In this document: in pieces, positions 1 through 5,861 of the stretch
Position numbering within the stretch: position 1 is the stretch's first letter
How the letters are laid out: every line of letters starts with the position of its first letter
NCBI GenBank assembly: GCA_002359055.1
Contig: DEQC01000061.1
Span: forward strand, 1 to 5,962
Source: Flavobacteriales bacterium UBA3376
GTDB lineage: Bacteria; Bacteroidota; Bacteroidia; Flavobacteriales; Weeksellaceae
Direction: 5' to 3'
Length of the DNA: 5,962 nt
Notes under the pieces: generated by a model
Seen by the model: only the letters and a program-made list of their open reading frames with translations
What the model was told of the DNA's origin: nothing
Database searches by the model: none
Program-made: the position numbers and the translations under genes

Positions 1-236
1 ATTAATCCATGAGCTCCATATTTTTCGTTCAATTTAAATGTTATGTAAACAAGAAGTGAGGCAGATATTATTGCAAATGCAATGCATATCCATTGGTCTA
101 CTCCAATGATATACATGATTGTAAAAAGAAAGAAGATAGCTAATAATCCACCTACAAAGATAAATAGGTATTGGCTCTTAAGCCCTTTAAATTCTGCAGG
201 TCTATTTACACCTTTATTAATCGTATATTCTGCCAT
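1..236 (-). CDS. traF: TraF-like conjugation protein (DUF4133), C-terminus cut by window edge
   Basis: The first 78 residues are readable from an ATG at 236; the reading frame is still open at the left edge, so the C-terminus is missing. The N-terminus (MAEYTINKGVNRPAEFKGLK) is the typical opening of the DUF4133 / TraF family of Bacteroidota conjugative transposons. Two hydrophobic segments follow, roughly residues 23-45 and 49-69, joined by a very short turn (VDQW), so it is a small inner-membrane protein. By position and topology the family is regarded as the VirB3-like component of the mating-pore type IV secretion system, normally followed by the VirB4-like ATPase TraG, which would lie just outside the window. 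It starts 22 bp after the traE stop, indicating one operon. No Shine-Dalgarno is visible; the leader is A-rich. Family members are about 100 residues, so only a short tail is missing. The assignment is from recalled family sequence, not a search. Confidence 0.88.
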   Translation of the reverse strand, partial: MAEYTINKGVNRPAEFKGLKSQYLFIFVGGLLAIFFLFTIMYIIGVDQWICIAFAIISASLLVYITFKLNEKYGAHGL

Positions 237-258
237 ACTACTCGTTTATATTTTTCTT

Positions 259-555
259 TTATAAAAAGAATGAACGTAATATTGTGGCAGCTACAATCAA
301 AAAGATGCATGCTCCAAACCAACTTGCAGCTGTTTTTCCAGTATCAGGATCACCAGAGCTAAATTTGTTATAGACTTTAATACCGCCAATAAGACCGACT
401 ACTGCTCCGATAGCGTAAATTAGCTTTGTGCCTGGATCAAAATAGGATGTAACCATGTTTGTGGCTTCAGTGATGCCACCAATACCATTTCCTTGTGCAA
501 ATGATGTGAGTGATGTTAACAGCACAGCTGTTAGAATATGAATTTTCCTTTTCAT
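259..555 (-). CDS. traE: TraE-like conjugation protein (DUF4134), possible VirB2-type pilin
   Basis: This complete 98-residue protein is of the DUF4134 / TraE family of Bacteroidota conjugative transposons. It begins with a classical signal peptide: basic MKRK, a hydrophobic core at about residues 7-17, and a likely cleavage point near SFAQ-G (residues 18-22). A glycine-rich stretch (GNGIGGITEA) follows, then two membrane segments at about 44-62 and 79-97 separated by a short polar loop (NKFSSGDPDTGKTAAS). Signal peptide plus two membrane helices in under 100 residues is the architecture of VirB2-type pilin subunits, and the traE-traF order matches virB2-virB3. The pilin role is inferred; the family assignment is strong. 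It is the first tra gene after the defence cargo, with a free upstream region of about 350 bp, so it probably has its own promoter. The start is the only ATG compatible with a full signal peptide. Confidence 0.92.
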   Translation of the reverse strand: MKRKIHILTAVLLTSLTSFAQGNGIGGITEATNMVTSYFDPGTKLIYAIGAVVGLIGGIKVYNKFSSGDPDTGKTAASWFGACIFLIVAATILRSFFL

Positions 556-903
556 AAAAAACTGATTTATATTTGTTTGGGTAAATATAAATCTATTATG
601 AATTGGTTTTTAAATGTGGCTTTATATGACGGAAAGTGGCAGAAGGTGGCCGGGGAAGGATATGTTTAAATTGTGGCTAAAGAATTAGCTTAAAATATGG
701 CATGATGTTTTTGCAGTGTCGAACTCAGGTGTTAAACTCATATCTTTTGCTGGCAAGGGTGAATGTGGTTTTTGAAATCACTGAGTGAATGACTAAAATT
801 TATCAGGTATAGACTAATAAATTTGGTATTATCTCTAAGGAATTAAAAATTATTCTGTATAACATTTGTTAGGAAACAGTTGTATCTTTTATCTTTTAGA
901 TCT
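556..903. other. Gene-free stretch upstream of traE with GTGGC repeats
   Basis: I find no credible coding region on either strand here. The stretch holds four copies of GTGGC on the plus strand (616-620, 636-640, 646-650, 673-677). Two lie in longer similar contexts, AAATGTGGCTTTA at 613-625 and AAATTGTGGCTAAA at 668-681. The section at about 636-660 is clearly more GC-rich than its surroundings. The block sits directly upstream of the first tra gene, where a regulator-binding region or a remnant of element-specific DNA would be expected, but nothing identifies its role. A TAnnTTTG match also exists on the plus strand (568-575), pointing away from traE toward no gene. Confidence 0.45.
582..589 (-). 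promoter_or_regulatory. Weak -7 box candidate for traE
   Basis: On the minus strand this reads TATATTTA, one base off the Bacteroidota -7 consensus TAnnTTTG, and lies 26 bp upstream of the traE ATG. No good -33 TTTG element is present at the expected 19-21 bp upstream, so this is a tentative call based on position. Confidence 0.25.
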
Positions 904-1000
904 AAATCCTAACGGTTTGAAAATTGGCGAGAGTGGTATTCTTATTGTGAACTTCAATCGAAGAAGTTTCTGCCACTCTTGCCATTTTTTTGTTATGGGC
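904..1000 (-). repeat. Site C: attC-like imperfect palindrome after the RloC-like gene
   Basis: Read on the minus strand, the element starts four bases after the ATPase stop with GCCCATAAC (1000-992) and ends with GTTAGGATTT (913-904), resembling the R'' and R' boxes of an integron attC site. Inside is a strong hairpin: TGGCGAGAGTGGTA (925-938) pairs with TGCCACTCTTGCCA (971-984), 12 of 14 positions complementary. A further weaker inner stem forms around GAACTTC and GAAGTTTC. On the plus strand the outer arm is followed by seven T; on the minus strand by TTTT, so the hairpin may also end transcription of the ATPase gene. The first box is complementary to the box that opens the ATPase unit in site B. 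The hairpin is seen directly; the attC interpretation is inferred. Confidence 0.6.
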
Positions 1001-1004
1001 TGTG

Positions 1005-3389
1005 TTATTCTAGTTCGATTTCCACGCCTATGCTCATCAATAATGCTTCATATTGTTCATAGTCTTTTTCTTTAATTTTATCTAAGATAAATGTTGCTGT
1101 TTTTTTCATTTCAGGAATATCAATTGGTGTCATACTACGCTCGAACAATCCCTCTAGATGAGAAAATTCATTATTAATTCGGTCAGTCATTATTGCAGCT
1201 TGTCTATTGTCCTCAAAAAATTTTCTCAATTTTTCACTTTGGTCATTAGCATTTGGATATTTGTAGTAAAGAAATGCTTCTAGAAACTTTCGTGTATTGT
1301 TCCCAAAATTATAAAACCTATTGTGTTGTTCCTCATCATCTCCATTTGCAGTTGAGCATAAATAAATTTGGTGAAAAAGAAAGTTGAACTCAGTTACATA
1401 ATCTTTCAGGTATTTGGGCATTAGTTTTATTTTACTTATTTCATTTTCTCTTGAGATTAAGAAATAGCCTCGCTGCTCTGTGCTTTGCAGACGCTTTAAG
1501 TATTTCAAAAAGTCTAGATTATGAGTAGAAATAAATATTTGCTCAAACTCTTGTTTGGCAATAATTTCTGCATTAATAATACTATAAACGAAAAAAATGT
1601 GATTACTGTCTAAACTTGAAATTGGGTCATCAATCCAAATAATTGGCTTACTACCTTGAGTTTCGACATCCTCAAGTTTTGCCATAAAATAACAAAATGC
1701 TATTAAACTGCATTCGCCTTCGCTTAAATGGTGGGCTTTTTTCCCATTTCTTATAATCTCAAACCGTATTTTTTTGCTACCGAGATTATCTGCTTCTTCT
1801 AGTGCTTGTAATGTTAGAAAGTTGTGTCCAAAAAAATTGTTTAAGTATTCATTTACTTTCGATGCTCCTTTTTCCTCATCCTTCATCAAACGTTCTTTAT
1901 CTTCAATCTGAGAAATTTGATGTTTAATTTTATCTTCTACCGTTATTTTGTTTTGTGCTTCTATATCAGCTATTGCTTTTAAAGCTTCTATTTGTGATCT
2001 TACAGTTGAGTACTGTATAGTCGCTACGAAATCGCTGACTTCTCGTAATCGTAATAATCTTTTTGCTTCGGTTTGTTCTGTTCCTAACGAGTTATTATAT
2101 TCGTTTGCTTGTGTTCTGAAAGTTTCAAACGCTCTCCAACAATCTTCTAGGTCCTGACTGTGGTCGGTAATATCATTATACGTTTTTGAATTTAGTAAAT
2201 CGTCTTTGCGTTCTTGTAAGTTTTCTTTGACACGATATAATTCGGATTTAGTGCTATCAATCGCCTGTTGTCTTCTTGAAATCAAAGTATCTAATTCCGA
2301 ATGAAATTTTGAATAAAAACTGTTTTTGTTGATTTGAAGTTGAGTATCAACATTACGAATTGAATTGTCAATTTGAAGAATTAACGCATCAATTTCTTTT
2401 TCTAATTTTTCAGATTCTTCATCAAAATGGCTGTCAAGTTCGTTCCAACGTTCTTGTGAAATGTCGTTGCCGCAAAACGCACATTGTTCAAGTTTTTCTT
2501 TGTGTATTTGGCGACCTTCCTTAACCCAACGATTAAGAATTGCATCTTTCAAAAGTTGCTCAATTTTATTAGAACTGCTGATTGATTTTGTTACAAGTTC
2601 TTTTGCTTTTGTATTAAGCGTATTTAAATCTATACTTGGTTTTGCAATTGCTGGAATGTCTGCATTAGCTCTTTCGTTTAGTAAATTCAGTTTTTTTGTT
2701 ACTTCATCATCGGTTAATGGCTGAAACGAAGTTTCCAAAACCGTAGCAATGTCATTTTGAAGTTTGTTGATGTTGTAATTTTGGTCGCCAAACTTTTCAG
2801 ACTTGTATTTTATTCCATTTGGATTGTTAGTTGCTTTAAAGCTTAATTGTTGGTTTAAGTTGTTGTTTTCTGTTTGATGCGCTTGTAATGCAGTTTTTGC
2901 CTTTGCGGAAGCATTTTTAAGCTCAAGATAAAATCCACTTGCATTTTTTCCTTTCTCTGTATCTTCTTCTTGACCTAAATCGTCTTTAAGCTTTCTTATT
3001 TCTTCTTCAATGGTTGCATTACCTCCAATAATAGCAAATGGTATAATGCTTTCGTCTGAATTTACAATGAATCGAAGATTATCTTTTACAAAATCTTCGT
3101 TAAACACTCTGATTTTCTTTCCGTGTGCAGTTAAATTATTTTGTGTTGTATTTTGATTGTTTTGAATACTTACTTCAAATTGAGGACTATCATATTTATC
3201 TGAAATATAACCGGTCTCTAAAGCTCTAACTATTCTAGAAAGAGTTGTTTTTCCTGAATAATTTCTACCATAAAGAATATTAATTGTCTTAAATAAGACT
3301 ACATTATTTCTCTCATCTCGAACGATAGTGTCCCAATCGAAATCTCTGAAAACAGCAAGATTTTTTATTGATCTGAATTTTGTAATCAT
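1005..3389 (-). CDS. rloC: RloC/PrrC-like anticodon nuclease with ABC ATPase and zinc hook (AAA_13 family)
   Basis: This 794-residue protein has an ABC/SMC-type ATPase split by a long coiled coil. Visible motifs are Walker A GRNYSGKT (41-48), ABC signature LSEGE (555-559), Walker B IIWIDD (D587, D588), D-loop SSLD (591-594) and switch histidine H623 in STHNLD. Between the halves, charged helical segments (about 125-300 and 325-510) flank CAFC (C303, C306), the CxxC of a Rad50-style zinc hook. This combination separates RloC from the shorter PrrC. The C-terminal region has R700-x3-E704 (RKFLE) and H744 in NEFSH, matching the Arg-Glu-His triad of PrrC/RloC anticodon nucleases. R737-x6-H744 also fits a HEPN motif. 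The expected action is ATP-controlled cleavage of tRNA at the anticodon loop, set off by DNA damage or phage. No restriction-modification partner is in the window, as expected for RloC but not PrrC. The frame is intact and the first ATG suits the N-terminal strand. If the nuclease triad is not real, it would be a general AAA_13 defence ATPase. Confidence 0.85.
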   Translation of the reverse strand: MITKFRSIKNLAVFRDFDWDTIVRDERNNVVLFKTINILYGRNYSGKTTLSRIVRALETGYISDKYDSPQFEVSIQNNQNTTQNNLTAHGKKIRVFNEDFVKDNLRFIVNSDESIIPFAIIGGNATIEEEIRKLKDDLGQEEDTEKGKNASGFYLELKNASAKAKTALQAHQTENNNLNQQLSFKATNNPNGIKYKSEKFGDQNYNINKLQNDIATVLETSFQPLTDDEVTKKLNLLNERANADIPAIAKPSIDLNTLNTKAKELVTKSISSSNKIEQLLKDAILNRWVKEGRQIHKEKLEQCAFCGNDISQERWNELDSHFDEESEKLEKEIDALILQIDNSIRNVDTQLQINKNSFYSKFHSELDTLISRRQQAIDSTKSELYRVKENLQERKDDLLNSKTYNDITDHSQDLEDCWRAFETFRTQANEYNNSLGTEQTEAKRLLRLREVSDFVATIQYSTVRSQIEALKAIADIEAQNKITVEDKIKHQISQIEDKERLMKDEEKGASKVNEYLNNFFGHNFLTLQALEEADNLGSKKIRFEIIRNGKKAHHLSEGECSLIAFCYFMAKLEDVETQGSKPIIWIDDPISSLDSNHIFFVYSIINAEIIAKQEFEQIFISTHNLDFLKYLKRLQSTEQRGYFLISRENEISKIKLMPKYLKDYVTEFNFLFHQIYLCSTANGDDEEQHNRFYNFGNNTRKFLEAFLYYKYPNANDQSEKLRKFFEDNRQAAIMTDRINNEFSHLEGLFERSMTPIDIPEMKKTATFILDKIKEKDYEQYEALLMSIGVEIELE

Positions 3390-3429
3390 CTTTACTTGTA
3401 ATAAATAATGGCATTGTTAACTTACATTA

Positions 3430-3565
3430 CCCATAACGTTTTGGCGCTTGGCACAGTGGCGAATTTAGGAGCAAAAAACTGTCAATACACTACAAAAGTT
3501 GATACTAGGTAGAATGTTCAATTAACCACTCCACGCCCCCATTGAGCTAAAAGCCTATTAGTAGC
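3430..3565 (-). repeat. Site B: attC-like element between cap12 and the RloC-like gene
   Basis: This 136-bp non-coding element fills most of the gap between the two defence units. On the minus strand it opens with GCTACTAAT (3565-3557), starting just after the cap12 stop codon, and closes with GTTATGGG (3437-3430), about 40 bp before the ATPase start. Its ends form imperfect inverted arms: AACGTTTTGGC...AGTGGCG (3435-3461) against GGGGGCG...GCTTTTAGC read from the other strand (3556-3530), with a long loop of about 70 bases. The outer boxes do not pair well with each other. Instead GCTACTAAT matches the box in site A, and GTTATGGG matches the box in site C. That is the hallmark of a junction between two integron-type cassettes. 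Length falls within the known attC range, but R-box consensus is degenerate. It may also hold the ATPase promoter; I see no clear one. Confidence 0.6.
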
Positions 3566-3570
3566 TGGAT

Positions 3571-4500
3571 TTATTTTCTTTCTATTTCTATTAAACCATC
3601 AATACCATTTCTCAAAGCTAATTGCTTTAACGTATAAATAAATCTTTCAATTTCCCTATTTATTATAGCATCATAGTCAGCACTCATAGAATTGAAGTCA
3701 TTTGGAAGTAAATTTGAAATGGCATAATTTATTCCAGATAATGTTGTAGGGAAATCAATAAAAATTAATTTATTGTCTTTTATTTCCGTGTCAAGACTTA
3801 TATTTCTTGGTCTTCCAGCATATTCAAAAGAAACATTTTTTGTTTGATATCCTCGTTTTAGTTGAGCGAATTGAAGATTGACGTCCGAGTTTAGCCTTAT
3901 TGGAATAATCACTTTTATTTTACAATCATTATATTTTATTCCATCATATTCAAAGCCATCTTTTTCGATTATATATTTACATGTTGGAAAAAGTAAGTTT
4001 TCAAAATAACCAGATGCAAGTGTAGAAGATGGGAAGAAATTAATATCCGAATCAATTTGATTTCTGAATAATTCGCTCACTTGAGAAATCGCATTTACAA
4101 AGCTGGCAACATCATTCTTCTCATATCTAGCCAAAGATATTCCAGAAATATCAGATAATACTTTGAGTTCTTTGTCTATGACAAAAGCACATTTTGATAA
4201 ACCTAAACGCCCGATAAATAATCCAAGTTCGAACAACACATTATCTCTTGGCTGAAGTACAATGTCACCTCTATATTCAACTAAATCATCTGTACTGCCG
4301 ATTAACAATCCAAAATCAAACTGTAAGGAAGCTCTTAATAAGTCATTTAAAAAATTATTATTAATCTTAAAAACGGAAGTATCCCAAACGTTATCATTCC
4401 ATAAAGTTACTTCGAAATCTCTCTCCAAAATTGTTTTAGCAGATTGAGCTAATTTAAGTTCCTCAGAAGATGAACCAATAAAAATCCTTTTCTTTCTCAT
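3571..4500 (-). CDS. cap12: TIR-STING CBASS effector (Cap12)
   Basis: This 309-residue, two-domain, soluble protein has no signal peptide or membrane helix. Residues 1 to about 150 are a TIR-like NADase domain: opening strand RIFIGSSSEE (5-14), the block RDNVLFELGLFIGRLG (85-100) with E91 as likely catalytic glutamate, and a strand CAFVID (104-109). Residues about 155-309 resemble bacterial STING: LASGYFENLL (161-170) corresponds to the first helix lining the ligand pocket, RPRN (230-233) lies in the lid region, and D249-x3-T253 (DFPTT) has the spacing of the Asp-Thr pair that reads guanine of c-di-GMP in bacterial STING. In studied relatives, cyclic dinucleotide binding drives filament formation and NAD+ hydrolysis, killing or arresting the infected cell. 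The ATG overlaps the cdnE stop (TAATG), implying translational coupling. Residue equivalences are recalled, not aligned. If the C-terminus is not STING, it would still be a TIR-type CBASS effector. Confidence 0.88.
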   Translation of the reverse strand: MRKKRIFIGSSSEELKLAQSAKTILERDFEVTLWNDNVWDTSVFKINNNFLNDLLRASLQFDFGLLIGSTDDLVEYRGDIVLQPRDNVLFELGLFIGRLGLSKCAFVIDKELKVLSDISGISLARYEKNDVASFVNAISQVSELFRNQIDSDINFFPSSTLASGYFENLLFPTCKYIIEKDGFEYDGIKYNDCKIKVIIPIRLNSDVNLQFAQLKRGYQTKNVSFEYAGRPRNISLDTEIKDNKLIFIDFPTTLSGINYAISNLLPNDFNSMSADYDAIINREIERFIYTLKQLALRNGIDGLIEIERK

Positions 4501-5519
4501 TATGAATAAATTAATTGTCCTTTCTCAAAATAATCAAGATATAGTTCCTCATGAACGTCCGCGATCAGTTCATCTAAGTCGGATTTTATCTTTTTCATAC
4601 CATCAATAGTGTCGTCTTTTAGCGGCTTTTCTGTGCCATTGGGGCTTTCAATACTTTTTCGATAATCTGAATCTTTAATTATTCTGTCCAATTGCTTACT
4701 TACTGCTTTTGCTATTTCAATTTCATTCCCCGTTTTATAATAAAGTTCTGTATTGTTAATTGAGTGTACTATAGTTGTCAAATGAAAACTACTTAGTTCA
4801 ATATCCTCATTATCGGCTTTTAAAGTTTTAAGTAATCTAATAGCTTTTCGTGATCCATCATTGGTAGCGTCACCTTTAGAATTAACTTGACTGATGTGGG
4901 CAAATGGGTAGTCTAGTATTTTCTCTTCTTTTGTAAAGTCAAATAAATATATACCTCGATAATATTCGTTTGATATTTCTTCATATTCTTTTGTATTATA
5001 CCAAAAGCAAAAAACTATGTCAACTTTTCTATTTAACGACTTGTTAAATATTGCAATACTTTTTTTTCCAGCTTTGTCCACTTCATCATAGATTGATTCC
5101 ATTATTTTCTCAGACTGTTTTCTTAGTTCCTTTATGTCAGAATTAGGATTAGAATCTGTATATGGATTATCATTCGGAACACCTGCACCGTTATAATGAT
5201 ACCTGTTTATGATGGTTAATAAATCAAAATCACTGTGCACTTTTATATTTGTAGAAGTAGTTACAGAGCCTTGTGTTCTATATACTATAGAAAAATGCAA
5301 ATTAAATCCATCTTCTAAATGTTTTTGAACTCTTTTTGCAGCTTCAAAAGTTTTATCATTATATTTTTTATCAATTTTAACCATAGCCTCCATTAAATAT
5401 TTAATATTCTTAGGAATGCTCGGAGAGCTAAATGATTTTGTAAGTACTGACTCATTTAGCTCATTGTCGTAGCGTCTTGCTCGAAGGTTCTGTAATCGTT
5501 TTTCGTAATCTATTGCCAT
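4500..5519 (-). CDS. cdnE: CBASS CD-NTase cyclic nucleotide synthase (probably clade E)
   Basis: This 339-residue cyclase is of the OAS-like nucleotidyltransferase fold. The active-site signature is visible: G84-S85 in RTQGSVTTST, then D97-x-D99 (SDFDLL), and the third metal-binding aspartate D167 in RKVDIVF. The C-terminal helical region contains NDGSRKAIRLLKTLKAD (220-236), a feature of CD-NTases and related synthases, ahead of the substrate-recognition helices. It should make a cyclic oligonucleotide on infection. Because the partner is TIR-STING, c-di-GMP is the likely product and clade E the likely group; both are inferred from known STING-CBASS operons. The stop overlaps the cap12 start by one base, and no Cap2/Cap3 ubiquitin-like or HORMA/TRIP13 genes are present, so this is a minimal type I system. 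The ATG at 5519 gives a normal N-terminus (MAIDYEKRL); the leader is A-rich, without Shine-Dalgarno. Length is normal and the frame is intact. Confidence 0.9.
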   Translation of the reverse strand: MAIDYEKRLQNLRARRYDNELNESVLTKSFSSPSIPKNIKYLMEAMVKIDKKYNDKTFEAAKRVQKHLEDGFNLHFSIVYRTQGSVTTSTNIKVHSDFDLLTIINRYHYNGAGVPNDNPYTDSNPNSDIKELRKQSEKIMESIYDEVDKAGKKSIAIFNKSLNRKVDIVFCFWYNTKEYEEISNEYYRGIYLFDFTKEEKILDYPFAHISQVNSKGDATNDGSRKAIRLLKTLKADNEDIELSSFHLTTIVHSINNTELYYKTGNEIEIAKAVSKQLDRIIKDSDYRKSIESPNGTEKPLKDDTIDGMKKIKSDLDELIADVHEELYLDYFEKGQLIYS

Positions 5520-5536
5520 TTGATGTTTTTTATCTT

Positions 5537-5709
5537 GCTACTAACGTCTTATTTACGCAACTACTCTTCAACTTTCGCCAATTCTCACTATATATCTTTC
5601 GCAAACCATTTTATTCACTAGTCAGAAATTCGTCTATATGTGGCTTGTTATTAGCCTTATACTATCTTAAAGTGAAAATATATTCATTTCCAATTGGCGC
5701 AAGTTATCG
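5537..5709 (-). repeat. Site A: long inverted repeat with attC-like box upstream of cdnE
   Basis: AACTTTCGCCAATT (5570-5583) and AATTGGCGCAAGTT (5692-5705) are inverted copies matching at 13 of 14 positions, 108 bp apart. On the minus strand the element ends with ACGTTAGTAGCAAG (5546-5533), an R'-like box about 14 bp before the cdnE ATG. This box is complementary to the one found right after the cap12 stop in site B. The far end could be the GTTATCG at 5703-5709 or the GTTATTAGCC at 5647-5656; I cannot decide which. The spacing between the inner arm and the R'-like box (about 24 bp) is larger than in classical attC sites. The inverted repeat is certain, the attC label is not. As most of it would be transcribed from the promoter candidate at 5730-5737, it could also fold in the mRNA leader. 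Confidence 0.55.
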
Positions 5710-5729
5710 TGTTGTTATTCATTTCTTCA

Positions 5730-5737
5730 CAAATATA
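5730..5737 (-). promoter_or_regulatory. -7 promoter box candidate for cdnE-cap12
   Basis: The minus strand reads TATATTTG, an exact match to the Bacteroidota -7 consensus TAnnTTTG, about 210 bp upstream of cdnE and just after the terminator of the preceding gene. A T-rich stretch lies 19-24 bp further upstream (TTTTTTT, 5760-5754), where a TTTG-like -33 element is expected; the match there is poor. It would give a leader of about 200 nt containing site A. Confidence 0.4.
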
Positions 5738-5755
5738 ATACTTTAATATTAGTAA

Positions 5756-5777
5756 AAAAACACTTAAGAGTGTTTTT
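5756..5777. terminator. Bidirectional intrinsic terminator
   Basis: A perfect 9-bp stem, AAAAACACT (5756-5764) with AGTGTTTTT (5769-5777), closes a four-base TAAG loop. The T-runs on both strands make it usable in both directions. It lies about 85 bp beyond the stop of the gene entering from the right edge, so it most likely ends that transcript and insulates the CBASS operon from it. The stem is AT-rich (three G-C pairs), so it may be moderate in strength. Confidence 0.7.
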
Positions 5778-5861
5778 CACTTCTATATTTAGCTTGGATT
5801 ATCTGTCTTTGGAGAACTTAATCATTCCAAGAAAATAATTTGTTTTTGCCTATTCTAAAAC

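Noticed and set aside
82..264. Plus-strand open frame of 60 residues
   Set aside because: It is the antisense shadow of the traF start, which has clear family sequence; hydrophobic content is mirrored from its membrane helices.
171..362. Plus-strand open frame of 63 residues
   Set aside because: It overlaps the ends of traF and traE in antisense and has no recognisable features.
866..1075. Plus-strand open frame of 69 residues
   Set aside because: It covers the site C hairpin and the 3' end of the RloC-like gene; composition is that of a chance frame.
1948..2157. Plus-strand open frame of 69 residues
   Set aside because: Antisense to the coiled-coil region of the RloC-like gene.
2461..2724. 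Plus-strand open frame of 87 residues
   Set aside because: Antisense to the zinc-hook and coiled-coil coding region; serine/phenylalanine-rich shadow composition.
1005..3389. Rad50/SbcC or SMC repair protein
   Set aside because: Zinc hook and ABC motifs fit, but the size, the DDP Walker B end and the RxxxE...H region after the H-loop fit RloC better, and no SbcD/Mre11 partner is adjacent.
904..3565. Insertion sequence bounded by CCCATAAC inverted ends carrying the ATPase
   Set aside because: The ends are inverted around the ATPase gene like IS ends, but there is no transposase and no target duplication, and the same logic with a different box bounds the cdnE-cap12 unit, which fits cassettes better.
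3390..3570. CRISPR array or tRNA gene in the gaps
   Set aside because: No regularly spaced direct repeats and no cloverleaf with a T-loop GTTCRA pattern in the intergenic regions.
4262..4447. Plus-strand open frame of 61 residues
   Set aside because: Antisense to the TIR domain coding region of cap12.
5477..5746. Plus-strand open frame of 89 residues starting inside cdnE
   Set aside because: It overlaps the cdnE start in antisense, runs through site A and ends in the promoter candidate; no family resemblance and no plausible start region. A toxin-like small membrane protein was considered but nothing supports it.
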